The position numbers and the translations under genes are program-made. Of a stretch of 5,486 bases of DNA, positions 1 through 5,416 are shown piece after piece. Numbering within the stretch: the first letter of the stretch is position 1; each line of letters starts with the position of its first letter. Source of the DNA: Nitrospina sp. (GTDB lineage: Bacteria; Nitrospinota; Nitrospinia; Nitrospinales; VA-1); contig JABGTQ010000213.1 in assembly GCA_018647025.1 (NCBI GenBank), forward strand, positions 1 to 5,486, written 5' to 3'. The notes under the pieces were generated by a model. That model saw nothing but the letters and a program-made list of their open reading frames with translations. It made no database searches and had not been told where the DNA came from.

Positions 1-533
1 TCATTAATCAAGTGTATAGGGCTCATGGCACTTATCACTAATGAGTCTTTAATTATTTCCGCATTAATTTTTTTAGAGTCATGAATATTAATTTCATATT
101 CCTTGAATATTTCTCCTAGACTTACTGTGTGCTTATCGGTGGCACACATATTTACAGTATGGTAATAATCAGCTAAGAATTTTCTTAAATAGATAACGAG
201 ATCCTGTATTTGAGATTCGGTTAAGTCTGGATGTTCGGGCATCGAGGTTCCTTGTACGCCATGTTTTATGGAATACATCATTAGAGAGTCTGGTAGATTT
301 TTCATTTCCTTTAAGGAAGTAAAATTTTTAGGTTTGGGTTCTAAGATCTCTGATAATGGACCATTTCCCATGCCTTCTAAGCCATGGCAATTAATACAAC
401 CATATTCTTGATATATTTGTTTCCCATTTTCTTGAGGTAGTTTTTCAGGCAGTGTGCTTTTGCTTTTATCCAAAGCAAATCCTGAAACTAGATTTGTTAG
501 TATTAACAGTAGTATTAATTTTTTTATTTTCAC
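1..533 (-). CDS. Exported monoheme cytochrome c with C-terminal extension (partial, 3' end outside window)
   Basis: The reading frame stays open from a GTG at 533 to the window edge, giving 177 codons without a stop. The N-terminus is a textbook Sec signal: a KIKK basic start, a leucine-rich core at about residues 6-17 and probable cleavage near residue 20 (GFA). A class I cytochrome c domain follows, with the heme-binding motif CINCH at 46-50, a glycine-rich GMGNGP loop, a PKPKNFT segment, the probable axial methionine M98 in GTSMPEH and a final helix (IQDLVIYLRKFL) ending near 121. About 56 further residues follow, including C130 and an SPIHL segment, that are not part of a normal monoheme cytochrome and that I do not recognise. 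The role is probably periplasmic electron transfer. GTG is chosen because the signal peptide begins there and no in-frame ATG lies between the upstream stop and residue 58; no good Shine-Dalgarno is visible, so the start is less certain than the gene. It may belong to the upstream operon or, given the 152-bp gap, have its own promoter. Confidence 0.88.
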   Translation of the reverse strand, partial: MKIKKLILLLILTNLVSGFALDKSKSTLPEKLPQENGKQIYQEYGCINCHGLEGMGNGPLSEILEPKPKNFTSLKEMKNLPDSLMMYSIKHGVQGTSMPEHPDLTESQIQDLVIYLRKFLADYYHTVNMCATDKHTVSLGEIFKEYEINIHDSKKINAEIIKDSLVISAMSPIHLIN

Positions 534-685
534 TTTTTGAGCTGTATCAATTTTATTAAATATCTTGTTATTTGTAGGATCGTATAAAATATTAATTACC
601 TGTTAATTATTCTTATATTTAAATTTATTTGTATTTATATTTTTCACTAAAACTGTAAGCAGATTAAGTGAATTTGTATTGTTTT
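534..685. other. AT-rich intergenic region between the 72-aa gene and the third cytochrome gene
   Basis: This is the longest non-coding gap between genes in the window (152 bp). It is extremely AT-rich and contains many TATAAT-like strings by chance, so I do not call a specific promoter. No good Shine-Dalgarno precedes the GTG at 533. The only ordered element I see is the interrupted palindrome at 643-672, described separately. The gap is wide enough to hold a separate promoter for the downstream cytochrome gene. Confidence 0.5.
643..672. repeat. 30-bp interrupted palindrome (TTCACT-N4-CTG-N4-CAG-N4-AGTGAA)
   Basis: The outer arms TTCACT (643-648) and AGTGAA (667-672) and the inner arms CTG (653-655) and CAG (660-662) share the same symmetry centre, between 657 and 658. 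It lies 14 bp past the stop of the 72-aa gene. It could be a dyad operator for the downstream cytochrome gene or a weak RNA hairpin with a symmetric internal loop. In the direction of the genes it is followed by A-rich rather than U-rich sequence, so it is not a standard intrinsic terminator for them. In such AT-rich DNA a chance origin is possible. Confidence 0.3.
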
Positions 686-904
686 TTAAATTTTATATTC
701 TTCCAATCCGAAGCTTTCCATTTCTATGTAATGGGATTTTTTTCTATTACTATCTTTTTTGAAGTCATTGAATTTATTTTTTTTTCCCTTGCTTGGTTTT
801 AGTTGTTCTTCGAATAGACTCCAATGTCTATTGCTTAAAACATCGCTCGTTATGATTTTCAGTATCTTTCCTTTTTTGTTCAACACTCTTACTTTATAAA
901 ACAT
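686..904 (-). CDS. Small basic hypothetical protein, 72 aa
   Basis: I do not recognise this protein. The ATG at 904 is preceded by a strong AGGAG (911-915) with a 6-nt spacer, which supports real translation. It is the only protein in the window without a signal peptide or membrane segment. Residues 2-20 (FYKVRVLNKKGKILKIITS) look like two short beta strands around a KKGK turn. The middle, about 37-56, is very lysine-rich and probably disordered, and the end is more acidic (EMESFGLEEY). Such a lysine-rich cytoplasmic protein could bind nucleic acid or the membrane surface, but no motif supports a specific role. It sits 81 bp downstream of the second cytochrome gene in the same orientation, so it could be the tail of the same operon or a separate unit. 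Confidence 0.75.
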   Translation of the reverse strand: MFYKVRVLNKKGKILKIITSDVLSNRHWSLFEEQLKPSKGKKNKFNDFKKDSNRKKSHYIEMESFGLEEYKI

Positions 905-985
905 GATGTACTCCTGTTATTTTTAATTCATTTGAATATTATTAAAATTAAAAAATCTGTTTTCAGGTGGTGCTTATTGTATGCT

Positions 986-1435
986 TTAAGATAATGAGCG
1001 AATGTAAAGTATGATTTGCCATATTTTTTTATCTGAAAGATATGAATATGCGGGCATTGCTGTTCCTTTTGATCCCTTCTTAATTATCCAGAATAATTGT
1101 CCGTCGGAAATTTTATTCATGGTTTCAGTGCATGTAAAATTTCTTGGTTTTGGATTCATGCTATGAGACATTGAACCTTGTCCATTTCCAGATAGTCCAT
1201 GGCAATGCTTGCATGCCAATGGTTTTGCTTTCATATGCGAGAGAACCTTACCCTTTTTTATATGGCGAGGTTCATTGCGGAGCGGATTGACTTTAGAAAT
1301 GTAATCACTGGGAGCTGTTACAGTGTTTCTTTTTTGAGGACAATCTCCTGACATTTCATTTCCGGATGAAACACCCATTAAAAAACTTATTTTAATTAGT
1401 AAGCTTAACGTCAAAATGATTATATTTTTTTTCAT
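986..1435 (-). CDS. Exported monoheme cytochrome c, 149 aa
   Basis: This is probably a periplasmic electron carrier. A Sec signal spans about residues 1-22 (MKKN start, hydrophobic core IIILTLSLLIKISFLMG). A roughly 50-residue linker containing C32 comes before the class I cytochrome c domain. That domain holds CKHCH at 75-79 (thioether cysteines 75 and 78, axial H79), the GNGQG loop, the segment NPKPRNFTC at 94-102, the probable sixth ligand M127 in GTAMPAY, and the closing helix IWQIILYIRSLS, which ends the protein. The NPKPRNFT-type segment is common in small cytochromes of respiratory clusters. The two extra cysteines, C32 and C102, could form a disulfide. AAGGA (1442-1446) lies 6 nt from the ATG, and only 13 bp separate the gene from the lipoprotein cytochrome upstream, so the two are almost certainly cotranscribed. 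The partner oxidoreductase is not visible. Confidence 0.93.
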   Translation of the reverse strand: MKKNIIILTLSLLIKISFLMGVSSGNEMSGDCPQKRNTVTAPSDYISKVNPLRNEPRHIKKGKVLSHMKAKPLACKHCHGLSGNGQGSMSHSMNPKPRNFTCTETMNKISDGQLFWIIKKGSKGTAMPAYSYLSDKKIWQIILYIRSLS

Positions 1436-1448
1436 ATTTTATCCTTAA

Positions 1449-1808
1449 TTAACTATTTTCTGGTGTTATGTCTTTTTGTGCGTAACGTAGATATTTTATT
1501 ATTTGTTTAATATCTTCTTGTGTGACTTTATTTTTTTGAGCTGGCATAGCACCAGAGGACGATCCATTCATTATAGTTTTGGCTACTTTTTTATTGGAAA
1601 AATTTACTTCGCTATATTTTGAATGTATTAAACCAGGTGCCTTGTTTGTTCCCATTGCATCTGCCCCATGGCAATTTGCACATACTTTGTGAAAAGATGC
1701 CTGACCCAGAATATACGGTTCTGGAACTACTTTTTGAGGTTCGATTCCACAACCAGAAGCTAGTATTGCTATAGGTAAGATTAGTTTTATAATTAATTTT
1801 TTATTCAT
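1449..1808 (-). CDS. Lipoprotein monoheme cytochrome c, 119 aa
   Basis: This is a small membrane-tethered cytochrome c that probably passes electrons at the periplasmic face of a membrane. An in-frame ATG exists at 1820, but GAGGA at 1814-1818 sits 5 nt before the ATG at 1808 and overlaps the codons of the longer form, so I take 1808 as the start. From there the signal is MNKK, then a hydrophobic core, then an ASGC lipobox with C20 as the lipidated residue. The class I cytochrome domain has CANCH at 43-47 (axial H47), a short AMGTNKAPGL loop, the probable axial M88 in GAMPAQK and a final helix near 98-110 (EDIKQIIKYLRYA). It is a minimal cytochrome c fold. The next gene starts 13 bp after its stop, and the SUMF1-fold gene ends 53 bp before it. 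Confidence 0.92.
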   Translation of the reverse strand: MNKKLIIKLILPIAILASGCGIEPQKVVPEPYILGQASFHKVCANCHGADAMGTNKAPGLIHSKYSEVNFSNKKVAKTIMNGSSSGAMPAQKNKVTQEDIKQIIKYLRYAQKDITPENS

Positions 1809-1813
1809 TTTTT

Positions 1814-1818
1814 TCCTC
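1814..1818 (-). promoter_or_regulatory. Ribosome binding site that sets the lipoprotein cytochrome start
   Basis: On the minus strand GAGGA occurs 5 nt upstream of the ATG at 1808. The upstream in-frame ATG at 1820 has no purine-rich site before it. Starting at 1808 also gives the better lipoprotein signal, with the lipid cysteine at residue 20. Confidence 0.7.
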
Positions 1819-1861
1819 ATTTCATTTTTATATACAAACTATCTATATTTATATTTTGTGT

Positions 1862-2941
1862 TTATAAGTTGCCTCTTTTTTTTATTAATTCCTTTAAGTT
1901 TTTATATTCTGTGTTATCAGGGTTTGTATTTAACGCTTTGTTGATTGATGTGTACGCCCTCTTAAATTTTTCTGCGCCCATCTCAACTAGGGCATCCATA
2001 TAATAGGTGCGGGCTATCATTCCTGAGTTTTCTTTTATGTCTCTTGCACAGCGTATCCCTAATCCCACCCCGTATGAATTATTCATAGGGTCATTCCAAA
2101 AACGGTGGGTCGTCGTGATACTTTCTGCCGGAGCAAACCATGAGCCCCCTCGGATTACTTTTTTTTGCCCGTATTTAATTTTTTCTTCATATTTTCCAGG
2201 TACACCTAGATTTATACCTAGTTGAGGTCCCTTTACGTTTCTTACATTTTGCATGTTTTTATAGTAGTCAGGGTCATACCAATCTTGTACCCATTCAAAT
2301 ACATTGCCAGCCATGTTGTATGCTCCGTAGTAGCTCTTTCCATCCGGGTAAGAATCTATTGCGGTTGTGACCATTTTTTTGCCTGTATTTCCTTTAGAAA
2401 AATTAGCTTTTTTAATATCTAGTGTGTTTCCCCATGGATATGTCAATCCTGCAGGTCCCCGAGCTGCCTTTTCCCATTCCGCCTCAGTTGGTAGTCTTTT
2501 TTTATTCCAACGACAATAGCCATTTGCATCAAACCAATTGACCCCTGTCACAGGGTTCTTAGGTATATTTAAATGGCGATGGTCCCAATATGCTGGGGCG
2601 GCGTGATCAGTTGATCGCATGAATTCTTTGTATTGAGCATTTGATACTTCGTATTTATCTATAAAATAGGAACTTAGATAAATCATTCTTGCTGGAGATT
2701 CATCCTCGAAAGAATTTTTTGATACGGGTAATTTTTCTTTTAGTACTTTAGTTTGATCACTGTTATTTTTTCCACTATCAGCGTCCACACCTCTAATAAA
2801 ACCACCCGCATTTACTAACACCATATTTTCAGGAGTAGGTGATTGTCCTTTAGCTGGAAATGGAATAACTATCCCAATAAAAAATGCTACGAGTATAAGT
2901 TTTGGAAATGAATCAAAAATTTTTTTTATTTGGCAATTCAT
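1862..2941 (-). CDS. Exported SUMF1/FGE-fold protein with TPR-like C-terminal tail, 359 aa (paralogue 2)
   Basis: This protein belongs to the formylglycine-generating-enzyme/SUMF1 superfamily. A signal peptide or anchor spans about residues 1-32 (core LILVAFFIGIVIPF). The fold motifs run in order: MVLVNAGGF at 40-48, IDKYEVSN at 94-101, KRLPTEAEWEKAARG at 148-162, YPWGN at 168-172, MAGNVFEWVQDWY at 210-222, RGGSW at 264-268 and GLGIRCAR at 293-300. About 30 extra residues, lysine-rich, sit between the first strand and DESPA. The positions matching the two copper-binding cysteines of true FGE after RGGSW are A270 and I275 by eye, so formylglycine formation is unlikely. Residues 307-356 form a helical pair resembling a TPR (YYMDALVEMGAEKF, then AYTSINKALNTNPDN). 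It is strongly similar along its length to the first gene of the cluster. The start is supported by AGGGAG (2948-2953) with a 6-nt spacer. Likely periplasmic, role unknown; NirV, encoded beside copper nitrite reductase, is a known SUMF1-like precedent. Confidence 0.92.
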   Translation of the reverse strand: MNCQIKKIFDSFPKLILVAFFIGIVIPFPAKGQSPTPENMVLVNAGGFIRGVDADSGKNNSDQTKVLKEKLPVSKNSFEDESPARMIYLSSYFIDKYEVSNAQYKEFMRSTDHAAPAYWDHRHLNIPKNPVTGVNWFDANGYCRWNKKRLPTEAEWEKAARGPAGLTYPWGNTLDIKKANFSKGNTGKKMVTTAIDSYPDGKSYYGAYNMAGNVFEWVQDWYDPDYYKNMQNVRNVKGPQLGINLGVPGKYEEKIKYGQKKVIRGGSWFAPAESITTTHRFWNDPMNNSYGVGLGIRCARDIKENSGMIARTYYMDALVEMGAEKFKRAYTSINKALNTNPDNTEYKNLKELIKKRGNL

Positions 2942-2981
2942 TTTTTTCTCCCTAAGCTATCTTCGTTTGAAAAAGTTAATT

Positions 2982-3782
2982 TTATTTGGCACACCGAAAT
3001 CCAATCCCATCTGTCTTAAGGGCAAACCCACCTTTTCCTCTTGATGCTGGTCTAAGATCAGATTTAAAACTGTGCCAAGACCCACCTTTGATTACCTTTA
3101 AAATTCCAGTTTCTGGGCCTGGTGGATTTTTTATAGGTGCATTTTGGTAATAGTCTGGTGCATACCAGTCAGCTACCCATTCGCGTACATTTCCTGACAT
3201 GTTTTTAATCCCATAAAATGAGGATGTTTCGGGGTTCCCTTCTACCGGCCATAACGTTTTTATGCCTTCCCAGTCTTTGTCATAATTAACTGACTCATTT
3301 GACAGCATTTCAGAACCCCAAGGATATGTATTGCCATTTTTTCCTCTAGCAGCTTTTTCCCATTCGGCTTCAGTAGGTAAACGCTTACCAGCCCATCTGC
3401 AATAATCAACGGCGTCGTACCATGTAACTTGGACTACAGGTAAATTTTTAATACCAGGTTCTTTTGATAATAATCCGTCACTATAAGAGTTGGGTGGTTC
3501 TTTTCTCTCAGTTTCTTGTATGAAAGTTAGATATCTTTGATTTGAAACCTCATGAATATCTATTGAATAGGCATTTAGAAAAATATTTCTCTGAGGTCTC
3601 TCGTCAGCTCTTCCTTCATCACGTTTGCTTCCCATTAAAAACTCATCAGCTTTGACTACTACCATTTCAACTGAATCTCTTTTAATTATTTCAGAAGGTT
3701 CAGACAGAGCTTCAGCTTTAAAATTATTAAGACCTGAAACTAATGAAAATGTAAGGATTGTGAGTAAAATAAATTTATTCAT
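2982..3782 (-). CDS. Exported SUMF1/FGE-fold protein, short form, 266 aa
   Basis: A Sec signal occupies about residues 1-25 (MNKF, then ILLTILTFSLVSG). The SUMF1 fold follows: MVVVKADEFLMGS at 40-52, DERPQ at 60-64, IDIHEVSN at 74-81, WYDAVDYCRWAGKRLPTEAE at 121-140, YPWGS at 153-157, MSGNVREWVADWY at 195-207, KGGSW at 232-236 and a closing GIGFRCAK at 259-266. The protein stops exactly at the end of this fold: it lacks the TPR-like tail of its two neighbours and their N-terminal insertion, so it represents the plain version. The residues in place of the FGE copper cysteines are S238 and L243 by eye, so it is probably not a sulfatase-activating enzyme. Its ATG overlaps the stop of the upstream helical-protein gene (ATGA, 3779-3782), which points to translational coupling and possibly to paired function. 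A GGAG lies 11 nt before the ATG, a weak site consistent with coupling. Confidence 0.92.
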   Translation of the reverse strand: MNKFILLTILTFSLVSGLNNFKAEALSEPSEIIKRDSVEMVVVKADEFLMGSKRDEGRADERPQRNIFLNAYSIDIHEVSNQRYLTFIQETERKEPPNSYSDGLLSKEPGIKNLPVVQVTWYDAVDYCRWAGKRLPTEAEWEKAARGKNGNTYPWGSEMLSNESVNYDKDWEGIKTLWPVEGNPETSSFYGIKNMSGNVREWVADWYAPDYYQNAPIKNPPGPETGILKVIKGGSWHSFKSDLRPASRGKGGFALKTDGIGFRCAK

Positions 3783-4162
3783 CTTTTTTTCTGCTCCCTA
3801 CTATCAGTTACCACTTCATTTTTAATCTTCATAATTTCTATGATCATTTGATTTAATTTTTTTGTGTCTCCACTGTCTTCTGCATCGTATGCTTCTGCAA
3901 GAAGGCCTCTGGATTTATGGAGGTTCATTTCTAACTTGGTTTGAATAGCAGGTGAAGCTAACGTTCCACCTAATGCAGCATCATGATAAATTTCCCAGGC
4001 CTGCTCTACGGCGTAACGAGCCTTGGCAGTTTTCCCTAGTACTTGGTTTTTGTTCACTTCTTCTGCATACCCAGTCGTAGAAATCGCTAAGTAAAAAATT
4101 AAAAATATTAAACAATAGAATTTATATGCAATATAATTTTTATTATTTTTAGTTTTAATCAT
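3779..4162 (-). CDS. Small exported helical protein of unknown function, 127 aa
   Basis: I do not recognise a family. A basic N-terminus (KTKNNKNY) and a hydrophobic segment at about residues 11-29 lead to a likely signal-peptidase site after GYA33. The mature part is about 94 residues, charged and almost entirely helical in character: one helix near 44-62 (KTAKARYAVEQAWEIYH), one near 72-95 (helix with NLHKSRGLLAEAYDAE) and one near 100-118. There is no CXXCH and no cysteine in the mature chain, so it is not a cytochrome. It could be a helical-hairpin adaptor. A TTG at 4165 directly precedes the ATG at 4162 in frame; I choose the ATG because AGGGG (4170-4174) then has a normal 7-nt spacing. 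The stop overlaps the start of the next SUMF1-fold gene (ATGA), which argues that the two products are made in step and may interact. Confidence 0.8.
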   Translation of the reverse strand: MIKTKNNKNYIAYKFYCLIFLIFYLAISTTGYAEEVNKNQVLGKTAKARYAVEQAWEIYHDAALGGTLASPAIQTKLEMNLHKSRGLLAEAYDAEDSGDTKKLNQMIIEIMKIKNEVVTDSREQKKR

Positions 4163-4169
4163 CAACTTT

Positions 4170-4174
4170 CCCCT
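4170..4174 (-). promoter_or_regulatory. Ribosome binding site for the small helical-protein gene
   Basis: AGGGG on the minus strand lies 7 nt from the ATG at 4162 and 4 nt from the in-frame TTG at 4165. The spacing and the codon type favour the ATG. Confidence 0.6.
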
Positions 4175-4196
4175 AAAATTTAAATAAACTAATTGC

Positions 4197-4236
4197 TTTG
4201 TTTAGGAGGAGGGTTTACTCCTCCTCCTAATACAAA
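4197..4236 (-). terminator. Strong intercistronic stem-loop without U-tract (attenuator or RNA-stability element)
   Basis: The arms TTAGGAGGAGG (4202-4212) and CCTCCTCCTAA (4220-4230) pair perfectly over 11 bp around a 7-nt loop. With one bulged base (4231), TTTGT (4197-4201) and ACAAA (4232-4236) add five pairs. It begins 13 nt past the stop of the first SUMF1-fold gene. The transcript strand then reads ACAAAGCAAUUAG, so there is no U-tract and efficient intrinsic termination is not expected. More likely it protects the 3' end of the first cistron or reduces expression of the downstream genes relative to it. The stem also contains AGGAGG, which is sequestered and has no start codon near it. 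Confidence 0.6.
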
Positions 4237-4249
4237 CCAAATAAGTCTT

Positions 4250-5350
4250 TTATGGAATTTGCTTTTGAATCATTGTTTTTAATTGAGCATATTCCGCATT
4301 TGCTCCATCTTGGCTTATTGCTTTTTCAATAGCTTCCATGGCTTGGGGATATTTTTCTGCACCCATGTTGATTAGTGCGTCCATATAGAATGTTCTTGCC
4401 TGAAGCATCCCATTATCTTGCACCGTTCTTGCACAACGAAAACCTAAGCCTACTCCGTAGCTATTATTTATTGGGTCATTCCAGAATCTATGTGTTGTTG
4501 TTGAACTAGCCGCTGGCGCATACCATGATCCACCTCGGATAACTCTTTTTTTACCTGTTGCATATCTGTCAACATAAGTTCCAGTGGCACTTAGAAAAAC
4601 GCCTTTTGATGGACCTGTTGGGTTTATGGTCTGTTTTGCTGTTTTGTAGTAGTTAGGATCGTACCAGTCCTCAACCCATTCAAAAACATTACCTGCCATA
4701 CTGTAAGCTCCGTAGGGGCTTTTTCCTTGTGGGTATGCGTCAACATTAGCAGTGTATTCTTGTTTTCTACCAAAATTTCCCTTGTCATTATCTAACTCAT
4801 TTCCCCATGGATATTTGTAACCCTCAGGTCCACGTGCAGTTTTTTCCCATTCAGCTTCAGTTGGGAGTCGTTTGTTTGCCCAACTGCAGTATGCTTTCGC
4901 ATCGTGATAATTGACCCCACTTACAGGCTGATTGGGTTTATTTCTTTTACTATCATCCCAATAAGCCGGGGCGGGGTGATCTGTTGCTTTCATAAATTCA
5001 GAATATTTTTTATTTGAAGTTTCATATTTATCGATATGGAAGGCATCTAAAATTACGTTATGCGCTGGACCCTCATCGTGAAATGCTTCCCTTGAAACTG
5101 CATACCTTAGTTGTTGTCGTTTAGACATTTTTTTGGTATCCACGTTTACCACTTTGTCAATTCCCATTAAAAAAGAACCCCCTGGAACTAACACCATATC
5201 TTTAGGCGCATCGGTATCTTTTGAAACTGTTCCGGCACAATTAGAATTACCTGCGCACCTTAGGTTTTCATTAGCCAAGGCTTGACTGGCAAATAGAATT
5301 GAAATCACACACATCCCAATTACACTTTTAAAAATATTAAACTGTTTCAC
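4250..5350 (-). CDS. Exported SUMF1/FGE-fold protein with TPR-like C-terminal tail, 366 aa (paralogue 1)
   Basis: This is the first gene of the cluster. It starts with GTG at 5350, fixed by AGGAGG (5357-5362) at a 6-nt spacing and by an ideal signal peptide (core VIGMCVISILFA, cleavage after ALA26). The mature N-terminus carries a cysteine pair, C32 and C38, ahead of the fold. SUMF1 motifs follow: MVLVPGGSFLMG at 52-63, an approximately 27-residue basic insertion, DEGPAHNVILDAFHIDKYETSN at 92-113, KRLPTEAEWEKTARG at 160-174, YPWGN at 180-184, MAGNVFEWVEDWY at 218-230, RGGSW at 272-276 and GLGFRCAR at 301-308. By eye, A278 and S283 replace the copper cysteines of active FGE. The tail at about 315-364 is a TPR-like helix pair (ARTFYMDALINMGAEKY, then AMEAIEKAISQDG). 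The tail, insertion and TTTHRFWNDP segment are shared with the 359-aa gene. The strong ribosome site, first position and 3' hairpin suggest it is the most highly expressed member. Confidence 0.93.
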   Translation of the reverse strand: MKQFNIFKSVIGMCVISILFASQALANENLRCAGNSNCAGTVSKDTDAPKDMVLVPGGSFLMGIDKVVNVDTKKMSKRQQLRYAVSREAFHDEGPAHNVILDAFHIDKYETSNKKYSEFMKATDHPAPAYWDDSKRNKPNQPVSGVNYHDAKAYCSWANKRLPTEAEWEKTARGPEGYKYPWGNELDNDKGNFGRKQEYTANVDAYPQGKSPYGAYSMAGNVFEWVEDWYDPNYYKTAKQTINPTGPSKGVFLSATGTYVDRYATGKKRVIRGGSWYAPAASSTTTHRFWNDPINNSYGVGLGFRCARTVQDNGMLQARTFYMDALINMGAEKYPQAMEAIEKAISQDGANAEYAQLKTMIQKQIP

Positions 5351-5356
5351 TTTTAT

Positions 5357-5362
5357 CCTCCT
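5357..5362 (-). promoter_or_regulatory. Perfect Shine-Dalgarno for the GTG-started first gene
   Basis: AGGAGG on the minus strand lies 6 nt upstream of the GTG at 5350. It confirms the non-ATG start, and the resulting N-terminus is a clean Sec signal peptide. Confidence 0.85.
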
Positions 5363-5416
5363 GTTTATTAAGTTAATTTCACGTTACTTACCTTAATGGA
5401 AGTTTGCACGAATGTC

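Noticed and set aside
534..685. Specific -10/-35 promoter for the third cytochrome gene
   Set aside because: TATAAT-like strings are abundant by chance in this AT-rich gap and none has a convincing -35 at the right spacing.
1809..1820. Upstream ATG for the lipoprotein cytochrome
   Set aside because: It has no ribosome site, and the purine-rich GAGGA inside the longer form serves the ATG at 1808.
2007..2422. Plus-strand open frames opposite the 359-aa gene
   Set aside because: They lie antisense to a well-supported SUMF1-fold gene, have no matching ribosome sites and give low-complexity, cysteine- and isoleucine-rich products with no recognisable motifs.
3625..3825. Plus-strand 66-aa open frame opposite the start of the 266-aa gene
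   Set aside because: It is antisense to the coupled gene junction, lacks motifs and is best explained as a shadow frame.
4163..4165. TTG start for the small helical protein
   Set aside because: It adds one residue only, and the adjacent ATG has better spacing from AGGGG.
1862..5350. Annotation of the three SUMF1-fold genes as sulfatase-maturing enzymes
   Set aside because: No sulfatase is present and the catalytic cysteine pair is missing in all three, so only fold membership is claimed.
1862..5350. Assignment of the gene symbol nirV
   Set aside because: NirV is only an analogy: no nirK is visible and the TPR-like tails and triplication are not typical, so the symbol is not applied.
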